DNA of 64,000 nucleotides from the NCBI RefSeq assembly GCF_012927345.1, contig NZ_JABBGJ010000001.1, forward strand, positions 62,001-126,000, read 5' to 3'. Position numbers and translations under genes: made by a program. The DNA is from Paraburkholderia polaris. GTDB taxonomy: Bacteria > Pseudomonadota > Gammaproteobacteria > Burkholderiales > Burkholderiaceae. Below, one piece after another: positions 35,315 to 45,293 of the stretch. Each line of letters opens with the position of its first letter. Position 1 is the stretch's first letter. The notes under the pieces were generated by a model. It saw only the letters and a program-made list of their open reading frames with translations. It made no database searches and had not been told where the DNA came from.

Positions 35315-36955
35315 CTACGCGAGCGTACGCAATTCAAAGCGTTTGAGCTTGCCGGTTTCGGTGCGCGGCAGCGAACTGATGAACGCGATGACGCGCGGGT
35401 ATTTATACGGCGCCACGCTTTTTTTCACGAAATCCTGCAGTTGCGCGACCAGTTTGTCATCTGGCGTATAACCTGGGTTCAGCACCACGAAGGCTTTGAC
35501 GATCTGCCCGCGCGTCTCGTCGGGCACACCGATCACGCCGCATTCGGCCACCGCGTCGTGTTGCAGCAGCACGCTTTCCACTTCCGGTCCGGAGATGTTG
35601 TAACCGGCGGAGACGATCATGTCGTCGGCGCGGGCCTGATAAAACACGTAGCCGTCTTCGTCGAGATAGACCGAGTCGCCGGGAAGGTTCCAGCCGTCGC
35701 GGACGAACTTCGCTTGCCTTTCGTCGGCGAGATAGCGGCAGCCAGTCGGCCCACGTACCGCGAGTTTGCCGATCGTGCCGGGCGCAACGGGTTGCATGGC
35801 GTCGTCCACGGCTTGCACGACATAGCCCGGTACCGCGCGGCCAATGGCATGCGGGCGGATTGCGTCGCCTTGCGCCGAGATGAAAATATGGATCAGTTCC
35901 GTGCCGCCGATCCCGTCGATCATTTCAATGCCGGTTGCGTCGTGCCATAGGCGGCGCGTCGAGTCCGGCAAGGCCTCTCCTGCCGAGACCGTTTTCTTCA
36001 AGCTTGAAACGTCGTGATGCGCGACCAGCGGCGCCATTTGCCGATAGAACGTCGGCGCGGTGAACATGATCGTCGCGTGAAAGCGTTCGACGGTTTGCAG
36101 CAAGGTCTCGGGCGTGAGCCGCTCGATCAGCACGGTCGATGCACCCACTCGCAGCGGAAAGCACAGCAAGCCGCCAAGGCCGAATGTGAAGGCGAGCGGC
36201 GGCGTGCCGCAAAACACATCGCTCGATGAAGGCTTTAAAACATGACGCGGAAACAGATCGCACATCGCCAATACGTCGCGATGAAAATGCATGCAGCCTT
36301 TCGGTGCGCCCGTTGTGCCGCTGGTGAAGGCGATCAGGCAGACGTCGTCAGCGGCGGTATCGCACGCGGTGAAGTGGTCCGGTTTGTTGACCGCGAGGGT
36401 GTCGAGCGAATCGGCGGAATCGTCATGAAACAGGCGCGTCTGTTTCAGGTCCGCGCAGTAGAACTCGTCCTGGGGATTGTTGCAGCGCGCGAGTTCATCG
36501 GTCAGGCGTGCGTCGCATAGCGCGGCGCTGACTTGCGCCTTCTCGATGATCTGCTTGAGTTCTTTCGCACGCAGCAGCGGCATGGTGGGCACCACGACAA
36601 GGCCGGCCTTCAGCGCGGCGAGCGCCGTCACCGCCATATGCAAGGTGTTCGGTCCGCGCAGCAGCACGCGGTTGCCCGGCTGCAAACCCATTTCATCGAC
36701 CAGCACATGCGCGCTACGATTCACCAAGGCAAGCAACTCACCGTAAGTGGTCGCTTGCGGCTTCCCATCTACGTCCGACCAGATCGCCGGACGGTCGCGA
36801 TGTCCCGCTTCGATCGTTCTGTCGAGCAATTCCGTCGCGCAATTGAAGCGAGCCGGGTAGGCAACGTCCGGGTTGTCGAGCAGAAAGACAGGCCATTGAT
36901 CCTGCGGCGGAAGATTGTCGCGCGCGAAGGTATCGACGTGTGCTGACGGTTCCAT
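35315..36955 (-). CDS. abmG: 2-Aminobenzoate-CoA ligase
   Basis: A 546-residue ANL-superfamily enzyme of the benzoate-CoA ligase group. The AMP-binding motif LIAFTSGTTGAPKG lies near residue 210, and the C-terminal catalytic lysine in PRTETGKLKRFELR is about ten residues from the end. It should activate 2-aminobenzoate (anthranilate) to its CoA thioester using ATP. The specificity is inferred from the operon, whose first gene is 2-aminobenzoyl-CoA monooxygenase/reductase. It is the last gene, 76 bases after RidA. Two adjacent ATGs exist; GGGAG fits the second (36955) better. Confidence 0.85.
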   Translation of the reverse strand: MEPSAHVDTFARDNLPPQDQWPVFLLDNPDVAYPARFNCATELLDRTIEAGHRDRPAIWSDVDGKPQATTYGELLALVNRSAHVLVDEMGLQPGNRVLLRGPNTLHMAVTALAALKAGLVVVPTMPLLRAKELKQIIEKAQVSAALCDARLTDELARCNNPQDEFYCADLKQTRLFHDDSADSLDTLAVNKPDHFTACDTAADDVCLIAFTSGTTGAPKGCMHFHRDVLAMCDLFPRHVLKPSSSDVFCGTPPLAFTFGLGGLLCFPLRVGASTVLIERLTPETLLQTVERFHATIMFTAPTFYRQMAPLVAHHDVSSLKKTVSAGEALPDSTRRLWHDATGIEMIDGIGGTELIHIFISAQGDAIRPHAIGRAVPGYVVQAVDDAMQPVAPGTIGKLAVRGPTGCRYLADERQAKFVRDGWNLPGDSVYLDEDGYVFYQARADDMIVSAGYNISGPEVESVLLQHDAVAECGVIGVPDETRGQIVKAFVVLNPGYTPDDKLVAQLQDFVKKSVAPYKYPRVIAFISSLPRTETGKLKRFELRTLA

Positions 36956-37031
36956 CATGGTCTCCCGGGCGTTGAGCCGGCTGAATGCGCTTCGGTTGGC
37001 GTGGTGGTTAGGTGTTTCGTATTTCGTGCGC

Positions 37032-37427
37032 TTACTGAGGAATCACTGCCGTCGCTTCGATTTCAACCTTGGCTTCGTCTTCGATCAATGCGACGACCTG
37101 TACCGCGCTCATCGCGATGTCGTAGTCGCCGATCAGTTCGCGAAAGGCACGGCCGATATCTTTTAGCGCGGCCAGGTATTCGCGCTTGTCAGTGACGTAC
37201 CACGTCATGCGGACCAGATGCTCGGGTCTGCCGCCTGCTTCATGGAGTACGGCGAGTACGTTCTTGAGCGCCTGAATCGCTTGCTGCGCGAAGTCGGTGG
37301 TTTGAAAACGCGCCTGTTCGTCCCAGCCGATCTGGCCGGCGATGAACACTTGCGTGCCGATTGCTGCGACGCCGTTCGCGTAGCCGCGCGGCTTGATCCA
37401 ACCGGCGGGAAGGAGAGATTTTTTCAT
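37032..37427 (-). CDS. RidA family enamine/imine deaminase-like protein
   Basis: A 131-residue RidA/YjgF/UK114 protein with GVAAIGTQVFIAGQIGWD near 20-37, a QAIQALKNVLAVLHEAG helix and a conserved VRMTWYVTDK strand. RidA proteins hydrolyse reactive enamines or imines and release ammonia. The 2-aminobenzoyl-CoA monooxygenase product keeps its amino group on a non-aromatic ring, so this protein may remove that nitrogen; that is inference. The start overlaps the thioesterase stop by four bases (ATGA), so the genes are translationally coupled. Confidence 0.85.
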   Translation of the reverse strand: MKKSLLPAGWIKPRGYANGVAAIGTQVFIAGQIGWDEQARFQTTDFAQQAIQALKNVLAVLHEAGGRPEHLVRMTWYVTDKREYLAALKDIGRAFRELIGDYDIAMSAVQVVALIEDEAKVEIEATAVIPQ

Positions 37428-37867
37428 GAGCGATGCGCCTCGATGGATTCGGGTTGTGGGGCGAACGTCGCGAGTGCTCTCGCGATGTCGGCGGGAATGT
37501 CGATGGATGTGCCGCTTTCGAGCGATGTCGTGACCAGCACCTGTTTCGCGCTGAAGCGGGTTTCGTCGCCGTGCTGGCCGACGATCTCGATGCTGATCGA
37601 GCGGCGCCCCACATTCGTAACGTTGAGTGACAGGGTGATCGTTTCACCCATCTGGCTCGGCCGTGAAAACTCACAATCGAGTTTGACGATCGGCAAGCCG
37701 ACACGGCGTTGCGCGATCATCTGCGCATAGTCGATCTGCAGGCCTTCGTTGAACCAGTCTTCGACCAACGCGTTGGTCATCACCAGATATTGCGGAAAGA
37801 ACACGATGCCGGCGGGATCGCAGTGCTGGAAGCGGATGCGGACCGGTCTTTCGAAGGTCGTGTTCAT
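37424..37867 (-). CDS. 4-Hydroxybenzoyl-CoA thioesterase-family protein
   Basis: A 147-residue hot-dog-fold acyl-CoA thioesterase. The N-terminal [16 protein letters not shown] carries the catalytic aspartate at position 17, as in Pseudomonas 4-hydroxybenzoyl-CoA thioesterase. It probably releases CoA from aromatic or ring-reduced intermediates when they build up, protecting the CoA pool. It overlaps the acyl-CoA dehydrogenase stop and the RidA start by four bases each, in the same operon. Confidence 0.86.
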   Translation of the reverse strand: MNTTFERPVRIRFQHCDPAGIVFFPQYLVMTNALVEDWFNEGLQIDYAQMIAQRRVGLPIVKLDCEFSRPSQMGETITLSLNVTNVGRRSISIEIVGQHGDETRFSAKQVLVTTSLESGTSIDIPADIARALATFAPQPESIEAHRS

Positions 37868-39054
37868 TTCGCTGCATCCTTGATGACTTCCGCAGCGTGG
37901 GCCTTCAGGAGGTCGCGGCCGACAATCAATTGCTGCACTTCGGTCGCGCCTTCATAGATCCGCAACGCACGAATTTCGCGGTACAGCATCTCGACCGCTG
38001 TGCCGCTTTGCACGCCCATGCCGCCATAGAGTTGCACGGCGGCGTCGATCACCTGTTGCGCGCCTTCGCTTGCGTGCCACTTGGCCATCGCGGCTTCACG
38101 CGTGACGTTTTCGCCTTGATCGCGCAACCAGGCCGCGCGATAGACCAGCAACGCGCTGCTGTCGATCGTCAATGCCATCTGGGCAAGCTTGGCTTGCGTC
38201 AGCTGAAAATCGCCGAGCGTTTGCCCGAACATCTTGCGTGACGATGCACGCGAGAGGCCTTCAGCCATGGCATGACGCGCGAAACCCAGCGACGCAGCCG
38301 CCACCGACGTGCGGAAAATATCCAGCGTACGCATCGCGAGCTTGAAACCTTCGCCGGGCGCGCCGAGCATCTGGCTGCGCGGCACGCGTGCGCCGGCAAA
38401 GTGCAAACGCGCCAGCGGATGCGGCGCGATTACGTCGATGCGTTCGGCGATTTCCAGACCCGGTGTGTCGGCATCGACGATGAAGGCGGTAATGCCGCGC
38501 GCGCCTGGCGCTTCGCCGGTCCTGGCGAACACCACGTAGAAATCGGCGATGCCGCCGTTGGAGATCCACGTCTTGTCGCCGTCGAGTACGTAGGCGTCAC
38601 CGTCTTCGCGTGCGCTCAATGCCATTGCCGCGACGTCCGATCCCGCTTCCGGTTCCGACAATGCGAAGGCGGCGATGGCGGTACCGTTCGCCACGCGCGG
38701 CAAATAGCGCGTTTTTTGCTCATGCGTGCCGCCGAGCGAGATCGCGCCTGAGCCAAGCCCTTGCATCGCCAACGCGAAATCGGCGAGGCCGGAATGTTTG
38801 GCGAGCGTCTCGCGCAGCAGGCACACGGCGCGTGTGTCGATGGTGTCGCCATTCCCGCCATAAGCAACGCCGCCGACACCGTATTTCAGCCAGCCTGCCG
38901 AACCGAGTTCGCGGACAAGTCGACGGCAGGTCGCGTCGACATCATCGTGTTCTACATGCTGGAGATTCTCGCGGCACCATGCTTCGATACCCGCAGCCAA
39001 TTCGCGATGGCGCGGTTCGAAGAACGGCCAGGCCAGCGCGCTGTGCAGATCCAT
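37864..39054 (-). CDS. Acyl-CoA dehydrogenase
   Basis: A 396-residue flavoprotein with the three-domain acyl-CoA dehydrogenase fold. [11 protein letters not shown] (FAD-contacting) and [19 protein letters not shown] lie mid-N-terminal, and the C-terminal signature [32 protein letters not shown] carries the usual glutamate in YEGA. It should oxidise a ring-derived acyl-CoA during the beta-oxidation-like phase of 2-aminobenzoate breakdown. ATG 39054 is used; a TTG at 39081 with AGGGAG upstream directly after the hydratase stop is a real alternative that would add nine residues. Confidence 0.88.
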   Translation of the reverse strand: MDLHSALAWPFFEPRHRELAAGIEAWCRENLQHVEHDDVDATCRRLVRELGSAGWLKYGVGGVAYGGNGDTIDTRAVCLLRETLAKHSGLADFALAMQGLGSGAISLGGTHEQKTRYLPRVANGTAIAAFALSEPEAGSDVAAMALSAREDGDAYVLDGDKTWISNGGIADFYVVFARTGEAPGARGITAFIVDADTPGLEIAERIDVIAPHPLARLHFAGARVPRSQMLGAPGEGFKLAMRTLDIFRTSVAAASLGFARHAMAEGLSRASSRKMFGQTLGDFQLTQAKLAQMALTIDSSALLVYRAAWLRDQGENVTREAAMAKWHASEGAQQVIDAAVQLYGGMGVQSGTAVEMLYREIRALRIYEGATEVQQLIVGRDLLKAHAAEVIKDAAK

Positions 39055-39082
39055 ATCGCCCTTATCGCTGTGAGTGCTCAAT

Positions 39083-39934
39083 TCAATCTCCCTCGAACAC
39101 AGGACGCGACTTCGCGGCAAACGCGCTATACGCACGTTCGAAATCGCGTGTGCTCATGCAGATGGCCTGGGCTTGCGCTTCCGATTCGATCGCTTCGTCG
39201 ATGCTCATGCTCCATTCCTGGTGCAGCATCTTCTTCGTGATGCCGTGCGCGAAAGTCGGACCGGCGACGAGATCGGCGGCGAGCTTTTGGGCGTCCGCGA
39301 GGAGCGCAGCCGGTTCGCACAGGCGGTTATAGAAGCCCCATGCGTGGCCTTCGTCACCGCTCGCGGAGCGGCCGGTGAACAACAATTCGGCGGCGCGTCC
39401 TTGGCCGATGATGCGCGGCAGGATCGCGCAAGCGCCCATGTCGCAACCGGCCAGGCCGACGCGTGAGAATAGAAACGCGAGCTTGCTGCGCGCGGTGCCC
39501 AAGCGCAGGTCGGACGACATCGCCAGAATCGCGCCGGCGCCGGCGCATACACCGTCGACCGCGGCAACGATGGGTTGCGGGCAGTGGCGCATCGCTTTGA
39601 CCAGATCGCCGGTCATGCGCGTGAACAGCAACAGTTCCGGCATTGGCAGATCGATCAGCGGCGCGATGATGTCGTGCACGTCGCCGCCGGAGCAGAAGTT
39701 CTCGCCTGCGCCGTGAATCACTACCGCCTTGACGTCGGTCGCATAGGCGAGTTGCCGGAACAGATCGCGCAATTCCGCATACGATTCGAACGTCAGCGGG
39801 TTCTTGCGTTCGGGGCGGTTCAGCGTGATCGTCGCGACCTTGTCGGCGACCGACCAGCCAAAATGTCGCGCCTCGTAACCGGCGAGTGTCAGGCGGTTGC
39901 CGGCCAGTAGGGCGTCGGCATTGGATCGTGTCAT
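39083..39934 (-). CDS. Enoyl-CoA hydratase/isomerase family protein
   Basis: A 283-residue crotonase-fold protein. The oxyanion-hole segments are [20 protein letters not shown] (about 68-87) and [22 protein letters not shown] (about 124-145), followed by [17 protein letters not shown]. It is expected to hydrate or isomerise an unsaturated CoA thioester formed after 2-aminobenzoyl-CoA oxidation and reduction. GGAGA lies just before ATG 39934. The stop overlaps the Shine-Dalgarno region of the acyl-CoA dehydrogenase gene. Confidence 0.88.
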   Translation of the reverse strand: MTRSNADALLAGNRLTLAGYEARHFGWSVADKVATITLNRPERKNPLTFESYAELRDLFRQLAYATDVKAVVIHGAGENFCSGGDVHDIIAPLIDLPMPELLLFTRMTGDLVKAMRHCPQPIVAAVDGVCAGAGAILAMSSDLRLGTARSKLAFLFSRVGLAGCDMGACAILPRIIGQGRAAELLFTGRSASGDEGHAWGFYNRLCEPAALLADAQKLAADLVAGPTFAHGITKKMLHQEWSMSIDEAIESEAQAQAICMSTRDFERAYSAFAAKSRPVFEGD

Positions 39935-39945
39935 GAGTGTCTCCT

Positions 39946-40503
39946 TCAGTCTTTCAGACTGTCGAGCAGGTGTTTCTTGAGTTTGCCGAGGCGCTGATGA
40001 GTGCGTGATTTTTCGTCGAGGCTCAGGCCGCCGAACAGTTCGACGACCCATTGCTCATGCGCGACTGCCATCTTGTCGAAGGCCTTGCGGCCTGCGGGCG
40101 TCAGACACACGCTGATCGAGCGGCGATCGTTCGGATCGGTGTCGCGCGAAACGAGCCCTTCTTTTTCGAGCTGATCGGTAATGCCGGTGACGTTGCCTCC
40201 CGTCACCATCAAACGGCGCGACAGCTCAGTCATCTTCAGGCCATCCGGATGACGTTCGAGTTGCGCCATCAAATCGAAACGCGGCAGCGTGGTGTCGAAT
40301 TCGTTGCGCAGGCGCTTGCGCAGTTCGGCTTGCACGAGATTGGTTGTGGTCAGCATGCGCAGCCACAAACGCAGGCCCATGTGACTATCTGCGCCGGTAC
40401 TCATTTCCAGATCCACGACGTTCTCCGCTGGGTTGGCGACGCCTTTGCGCGGCGGCTTGGCTTCGGCCGCCGTGGGCTTCTTGATGTTCGATGACTTGGT
40501 CAC
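39946..40503 (-). CDS. MarR-family regulator of the 2-aminobenzoate operon
   Basis: A 185-residue MarR protein with an N-terminal lysine/alanine-rich extension of about 40 residues. The winged helix is clear: [41 protein letters not shown] (about 96-136). It is probably a repressor of this operon that releases DNA on binding a CoA-thioester intermediate, as known for other aromatic-CoA operons. GTG 40503 lies inside the ATGTGA that ends the SDR gene, with GGAG upstream. Its position inside the operon suggests autoregulation. Confidence 0.85.
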   Translation of the reverse strand: MTKSSNIKKPTAAEAKPPRKGVANPAENVVDLEMSTGADSHMGLRLWLRMLTTTNLVQAELRKRLRNEFDTTLPRFDLMAQLERHPDGLKMTELSRRLMVTGGNVTGITDQLEKEGLVSRDTDPNDRRSISVCLTPAGRKAFDKMAVAHEQWVVELFGGLSLDEKSRTHQRLGKLKKHLLDSLKD

Positions 40504-41273
40504 ATTACTTCTCCACCGGAGACGGAAATGGATTGGCCCGTGATCGCGTCCGAACCGGGTTGGCAGAGCCAAAGCACGGCGTTGGCGACTTGCTCCGGGC
40601 TTACGAACCGATGTTGCGGATTCGAGCGCAGCAAGGTTTCACGCGCCTGCTGTTCGGTGCGTGAAGTCTTGCTGGTGATCTGTTCGAGCGATGCGTGCAG
40701 CAGTTCGGTCTCCGTGTAGCCGGGACACACGGCATTGACGGTGACGCCTTTCGTCGCGACTTCCAGCGCGAGTGAACGCGTCAGGCCGATTACACCGTGT
40801 TTCGCTGCGCAGTAAGCGGCGACGTAGGCATAGCCGATTTGCCCCGCCGTGCTCGCGACATTGACGATGCGGCCGTGGCCACGTTCGAGCATGCCGGGCA
40901 ATACGGCGCGCGTGCCGAGGAACACACCGGTGAGGTTCACGTCGAGCATGCGCTGCCAGAGCGCCATGTCGGTGTGTGTGAACGGCGCGGCTTGCGCCTG
41001 GCCGGCATTGTTGACAAGGATGTCGATCGCGCCGGCTTGTGTGAATGCTTTCTCGACCGATTCTTCGCTAGTGACGTCAACGCTGATACAGGCGACCTCG
41101 CCGAGCCCGTTGAGATTTTCCCGCTGCACATCGAGACGTTGTGCGTTGCGGCCCATCAAGGTGACGTGAGCACCGGCGCGCAGCAGCGCTTCGGCCACTG
41201 CCGCGCCAATGCCGCTGCCGCCGCCGGTGACGACAGCGTGCTGTCCTGCGAGCGTTCTGGTGGGCGTGTTCAC
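40500..41273 (-). CDS. SDR-family 3-hydroxyacyl-CoA dehydrogenase
   Basis: A 257-residue short-chain dehydrogenase. The cofactor loop TGGGSGIG lies at 16-23, NNAGQ near 88, the catalytic serine in [11 protein letters not shown] and the Y-A-A-K motif ([11 protein letters not shown], about 151-161). It should oxidise the hydroxyacyl-CoA made by the hydratase, using NAD(P)+. Its start overlaps the stop of the upstream monooxygenase/reductase gene by four bases, and its stop overlaps the MarR start. Confidence 0.88.
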   Translation of the reverse strand: MNTPTRTLAGQHAVVTGGGSGIGAAVAEALLRAGAHVTLMGRNAQRLDVQRENLNGLGEVACISVDVTSEESVEKAFTQAGAIDILVNNAGQAQAAPFTHTDMALWQRMLDVNLTGVFLGTRAVLPGMLERGHGRIVNVASTAGQIGYAYVAAYCAAKHGVIGLTRSLALEVATKGVTVNAVCPGYTETELLHASLEQITSKTSRTEQQARETLLRSNPQHRFVSPEQVANAVLWLCQPGSDAITGQSISVSGGEVM

Positions 41274-43642
41274 GTGGTTCCCTCTGCGCGTTGCGCGCGT
41301 TCTTGTGGCGACAGGCCGGCATTCGCCGCAGCCTGTGCACGCTCACGTTCGAGATTGCGTTCGAGTTGCGATTTGGCCGCTGTGTAAGGCTTCGGCCACG
41401 TCACGTCGAAATAGCCTATTTTTGCGGCTTCATTCAACGTCCACGACGGATTTGCCAGGTGCGGCCGCGCTATCGCGCAGAGATCGGCGCGGCCCGCCGC
41501 GATGATGCTGTTCACGTGGTCCGCTTCCGAGATCGCGCCAACGGCGATCGTTGCGATGCCGGCTTCGTTGCGCACACGGTCGGCGAATGGCGTCTGGAAC
41601 ATGCGGCCAAAGACGGGCTTTTCCTGCTTGCTGACCTGGCCCGACGAGACGTCGATCATGTCGGCGCCGGCGGCTTTGAAGGCACGGGCAATTTGCACGG
41701 CGTCGTCAGGGGTGGTGCCGCCTTCGACCCAGTCGTTAGCGGAAATACGTACGGAAATCGGCTTGTCTTGCGGCCAGACTGCGCGAATTGCCTTGAAGAC
41801 CTGCAACGGATAGCGCAGACGGTTCTCGAGCGAGCCGCCGTATTCGTCGGTGCGTTGGTTGGTCAACGGCGACAGGAAGCTCGAGAGGAAATAGCCGTGT
41901 GCGCAGTGCAGTTCGAGCCAATCGAAGCCCGCCTCCGCGGACATTTGCGTGGCGCGTACGAACTGCGCTTCGATTTCACGCAGTTCGTCACGGGTGGCTT
42001 CGTGCGAGTACTGGCCGACGCCGCTTAGGTATTGCTGTGGCGAAGCGGACACGAGCGGCCAATTGCCTTCATCGAGCGGCTGGTCGATGCCTTCCCACGC
42101 AACGCGTGTCGAGCCTTTGGCGCCGGAGTGCCCGAGCTGAATGCCGATCTTCGCGTCCGACTGACCATGCACGAGATCGACGATGCGTTTCCACGCCGTG
42201 AGATGTTCCGGCGCGTACATGCCGGGACAAGCGGGCGTGATGCGCGCTTCGGGCGACACGCAAGTCATTTCCGTCATCACCAGTGCGGCGCCGCCCATGG
42301 CGCGGGCGCCGAGATGCATCAGGTGGTAGTCGCCGGCGATACCGTCGACGGCGGAGTATTGCGCCATTGGCGAGACGACTACGCGGTTTTTCAGCGTGAC
42401 GCCGCGCAACGTGAAGGGCGTGAACATCGGCGGGACGGAGTGTTTTCCAGGCGCGCGCTCAATGCCTGAGCGGTGCGCGAGCCAGTCTTCGAAGCCGGAT
42501 AGGTAGCGCGCGTCACGTTCACGCAGATTTTCGTGCGAAATACGCTGCGAGCGAGTAAGCAGCGAATACGCGAACTGTTCCGGCTCGAACGACGTATAGC
42601 GGTCGACATGCTCGAACCACTCCGTCGAATTGCGCGCGGCGTTCTGGATGCGCAGTACGTCGATGCTGCGGACATCCGTGTAGTGCTTCAACGCAGCGGG
42701 CAAATCACCCGGATGCGAGCCGATGCTGTTGGCGAGCTCGATCGAATCTTCGAGCGCGAGCTTGGTGCCCGAGCCGATGGAGAAGTGCGCAGTGTGCGCT
42801 GCGTCGCCCATCAGCACGATTGGGGTTTGCGTGCCATCGGCGTTGCCACGCCAATGCACCCATTCCTCGTTGACCACGCGTGGGAAGCGAATCCACTGCG
42901 ATGACCCGCGCAAATGCGCGGCATTTGATAGCAGCGCGTTGCCGTCCAGATACTTGGCGAACAGCTTCTCGCAGAACGCGATGCTGTCTTCCTTGCTCAT
43001 TTCGTCGAGCCCGGCGGCGCGCCACACATGCTCCGGTGTTTCGACAATGAAGGTGGATGTCTGATCGTCGAAGCGATAAGCGTGGGCCTGGAACCAGCCG
43101 AACTCGGTTTCTTCGAAGGCGAACGTGAAGGCGTCGAAGAGTTTCTTGGTGCCGAGCCAGACGAAGCGGCAATCGCGCATGTCGATCGCGGGCTTGTAGG
43201 TGGCCGCGTGCTTCTGACGGACTGCGCTGTTGGCGCCGTCGCAGGCGACGATCAGGTCGGCCTCGTAGGTTGTGTCGTCCGTGACCTGGGTTTCGAAAAC
43301 CAGCTTGACGCCCAGCTCTTCGCAGCGCGCCTGCAGGATATTCAGCAGACGTTTGCGGCCAATGCCGCAGAAGCCGTGGCCCGACGAGCGAATCTGCTTG
43401 CCGCGGAAATTGATCTCGATGTCGTCCCAGTGATTGAAGGCGTCGAGGATCGCGTCCGCGCTCGGGGCGTCGGCGGCGCGCAGGTTGCCGAGCGTCTGGT
43501 CGGAGAATACGACGCCCCAGCCGAAGGTGTCGTAAGGGCGGTTGCGTTCGACCACCGTGACGTCATAAGCCGGGTTCCGGCCCTTCATTAACAAGCCGAA
43601 GTACAACCCGGCCGGGCCGCCGCCGATACAGACGATGCGCAT
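41270..43642 (-). CDS. abmA: 2-Aminobenzoyl-CoA monooxygenase/reductase
   Basis: A 790-residue fusion. Residues 1-390 are a flavin monooxygenase with an N-terminal [12 protein letters not shown] and a second FAD motif [10 protein letters not shown] at 279-288. Residues 406-770 are an old-yellow-enzyme/2,4-dienoyl-CoA-reductase-like domain with [18 protein letters not shown] and [30 protein letters not shown] as two separate motifs. This layout matches the enzyme that hydroxylates and then hydrogenates 2-aminobenzoyl-CoA, and is also annotated as bifunctional salicylyl-CoA 5-hydroxylase/oxidoreductase. It is the first operon gene. GGGAGA lies six bases before ATG 43642. Confidence 0.9.
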   Translation of the reverse strand: MRIVCIGGGPAGLYFGLLMKGRNPAYDVTVVERNRPYDTFGWGVVFSDQTLGNLRAADAPSADAILDAFNHWDDIEINFRGKQIRSSGHGFCGIGRKRLLNILQARCEELGVKLVFETQVTDDTTYEADLIVACDGANSAVRQKHAATYKPAIDMRDCRFVWLGTKKLFDAFTFAFEETEFGWFQAHAYRFDDQTSTFIVETPEHVWRAAGLDEMSKEDSIAFCEKLFAKYLDGNALLSNAAHLRGSSQWIRFPRVVNEEWVHWRGNADGTQTPIVLMGDAAHTAHFSIGSGTKLALEDSIELANSIGSHPGDLPAALKHYTDVRSIDVLRIQNAARNSTEWFEHVDRYTSFEPEQFAYSLLTRSQRISHENLRERDARYLSGFEDWLAHRSGIERAPGKHSVPPMFTPFTLRGVTLKNRVVVSPMAQYSAVDGIAGDYHLMHLGARAMGGAALVMTEMTCVSPEARITPACPGMYAPEHLTAWKRIVDLVHGQSDAKIGIQLGHSGAKGSTRVAWEGIDQPLDEGNWPLVSASPQQYLSGVGQYSHEATRDELREIEAQFVRATQMSAEAGFDWLELHCAHGYFLSSFLSPLTNQRTDEYGGSLENRLRYPLQVFKAIRAVWPQDKPISVRISANDWVEGGTTPDDAVQIARAFKAAGADMIDVSSGQVSKQEKPVFGRMFQTPFADRVRNEAGIATIAVGAISEADHVNSIIAAGRADLCAIARPHLANPSWTLNEAAKIGYFDVTWPKPYTAAKSQLERNLERERAQAAANAGLSPQERAQRAEGTT

Positions 43643-43677
43643 GCTGACTCTCCCACGTGGACTTTGCTCTGGAGGGT

Positions 43678-43706
43678 AATTTAGGTCTATATAGTTTAGA
43701 TGTCAA
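43678..43706 (-). promoter_or_regulatory. Sigma-70-type promoter of the 2-aminobenzoate operon
   Basis: Read leftward, a perfect -35 TTGACA (43706-43701) is separated by 17 bases from TAAATT (43683-43678), a 4/6 match to the -10 consensus. The first gene starts 36 bases further on. The CTATATAG palindrome in the spacer may be part of an operator for the operon's MarR protein. Confidence 0.7.
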
Positions 43707-43744
43707 GTAAATGGTGAGGGTGGGGCGGGCTGAAGGAATAGTGA

Positions 43745-43788
43745 TGATCGTAGAAATAAAAAGTGTCAGCGGAAAATAAACAGTGTCA
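43745..43788 (+). repeat. Dispersed repeat copy 2 with a 20-bp tandem unit
   Basis: Bases 43745-43768 match 28187-28210 at 21 of 24 positions. Inside this element AAATAAAAAGTGTCA (43754-43768) is repeated as AAATAAACAGTGTCA (43774-43788) with a 20-base period. Tandem motifs of this kind are found at the ends of IS21-family insertion sequences, and no transposase remains here. Confidence 0.5.
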
Positions 43789-44050
43789 CGATTTTGGTGC
43801 GGATCCTACGATGTGGGATGGGATAACTTGCCTCCGTCTCTTGCGAAATACCCCCCGGGCGCTGAACCGAGGCTGCTTTCGGCGTCGGCACAGCGGAACT
43901 CGCTCGGCATCACGTCGTATGAGATCGGACAAGGCGGTAAGACACAGGTGATGTACACCGACGACATCATCGGCGGGCGCCACGTCGACATCATCAAGAT
44001 CGATACTGGCGGCTTCGAAGCCGGCGTTGATAACGTTAGACGAGTTGACA
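43789..44050 (+). pseudogene. Possible FkbM-like methyltransferase fragment
   Basis: A short rightward open stretch encodes GITSYEIGQGG, then TDDIIGGRHVDIIKIDTGGFEAGV, similar to the core of FkbM-family methyltransferases, in which VDxIKIDxxGFE is a hallmark. Both ends are missing, and the frame runs into the convergent LysR gene. No start codon or ribosome site fits. It is likely a scrap beside the possible insertion-sequence end. Confidence 0.3.
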
Positions 44051-44054
44051 AACT

Positions 44055-45293
44055 TCAGCCGCTGGTCGTACGCGCAACGTCGACAACGGACAAACGGATC
44101 GCATCGATCAACGCCCGCGCTGCAGGAGAAGGGTTGCCGGTCGAGCGCATGGTTAGACCGATGTCGCGCCGGGTATTGTGTAACTTGACATCCAGAACCG
44201 CCAATTGTCCCGATTGAATCTCCAAATGTAATTGGTGTGCCGACAGTGCTGCGATCATGTCCGTGTCGAACAGCAACCCGCGAATCACGGCGAGGTCCGC
44301 TGTCTCGACGGTCGGCGTGGGCGGCTTCACTTTCATCCGCTTGAACTGCGCTTCGAAGAGCGCACGAGCCGGGGCATTGCTGCGCGGCAGCACCCACTGT
44401 GCGCCGCGCATATCCACAATGGTCAGATCGCGCGTGTGCGCGAGCGGATGATCGCGGCGCACCAGCAGCGCCATATCCGACGACATTAGACGCTCGTTTT
44501 TCAAACCACTCGAGGCGTCATTGTCCCGCAGCGCGCCGAGGATAAAGTCGATGTCGCCCGCACGTAGATCCGCGACCAGTGCCTCGTAGGCGCTTTCGTT
44601 GGTGATGGTATGCACGCGTGGATTCTCTTTGGTCATCCGCGCTATCGCTTTGGGCAGGATCAACGTGCGCCCGAGCGGTAACGCGCCGACCGTTACGGTG
44701 CCCTGGATCTTGCCGTGCGTTGCCGCGATATCGTCGGGTATATGCCTTAACTCGTTCAGCGCACGGCGCACGCGTAATAGAAACGTCTCGCCTTCCGTCG
44801 TGAGCTGAATGCCGCGCGGGCTGCGATGAAACAGAATCAGGCCGGCGCCGCTTTCCAGCACGCGAATCGCCGTGCTTACCGCCGGCTGGGTGATACCGAA
44901 GGTCTTAGCCGCGCTCTGCATGTGCCGATGGCGGGCAAGCGCGATAAACAACTGAAGCCGCCGTGTGTTGAGCAGATACGCCGGCAACGCGCCTTCCACT
45001 GCAGGCCGGCGGCGTGCCTGTCTCGCCGAACACCATTGCGCGAGTTCTTCCAACTCGGCAAAGATCCGCTCGCAACGCTTCAGAACAGCGCGGCCGACCG
45101 GTGTCGGAAGCATGCCCGAGGGGCTGCGGTCGAAAAGCGGCTCGCCGAGTGCCGATTCCAACTCTTGCACGGAACGTGTCACGGCAGACTGGGCGCGAAA
45201 GAGCGTGGCGGCCGCACGCGTTGCGCTGCCCGTATCGGCGACCAGCCGGAACGCGCGCAATTGCGACAGGTTGAGGAGTTCGTTGTTGCTCAT
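44055..45293 (-). CDS. LysR-type regulator with two HTH domains
   Basis: A 412-residue protein. The first LysR winged helix is at about 8-66 (LSQLRAFRLVADTGSATRAAATLFRAQSAVTRSVQELE as two parts), followed by a linker, and a second one at about 110-170 (LQLFIALARHRHMQSAAKTFGITQPAVSTAIRVLESG as two parts). A LysR effector-binding domain completes it. Normal LysR proteins have one HTH and about 300 residues. It diverges from the gallate dioxygenase gene at 45884 and is the obvious candidate regulator of the tannin/gallate cluster, probably sensing gallate or a ring-cleavage product. The start at ATG 45293 has only a weak ribosome site. Confidence 0.82.
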   Translation of the reverse strand: MSNNELLNLSQLRAFRLVADTGSATRAAATLFRAQSAVTRSVQELESALGEPLFDRSPSGMLPTPVGRAVLKRCERIFAELEELAQWCSARQARRRPAVEGALPAYLLNTRRLQLFIALARHRHMQSAAKTFGITQPAVSTAIRVLESGAGLILFHRSPRGIQLTTEGETFLLRVRRALNELRHIPDDIAATHGKIQGTVTVGALPLGRTLILPKAIARMTKENPRVHTITNESAYEALVADLRAGDIDFILGALRDNDASSGLKNERLMSSDMALLVRRDHPLAHTRDLTIVDMRGAQWVLPRSNAPARALFEAQFKRMKVKPPTPTVETADLAVIRGLLFDTDMIAALSAHQLHLEIQSGQLAVLDVKLHNTRRDIGLTMRSTGNPSPAARALIDAIRLSVVDVARTTSG

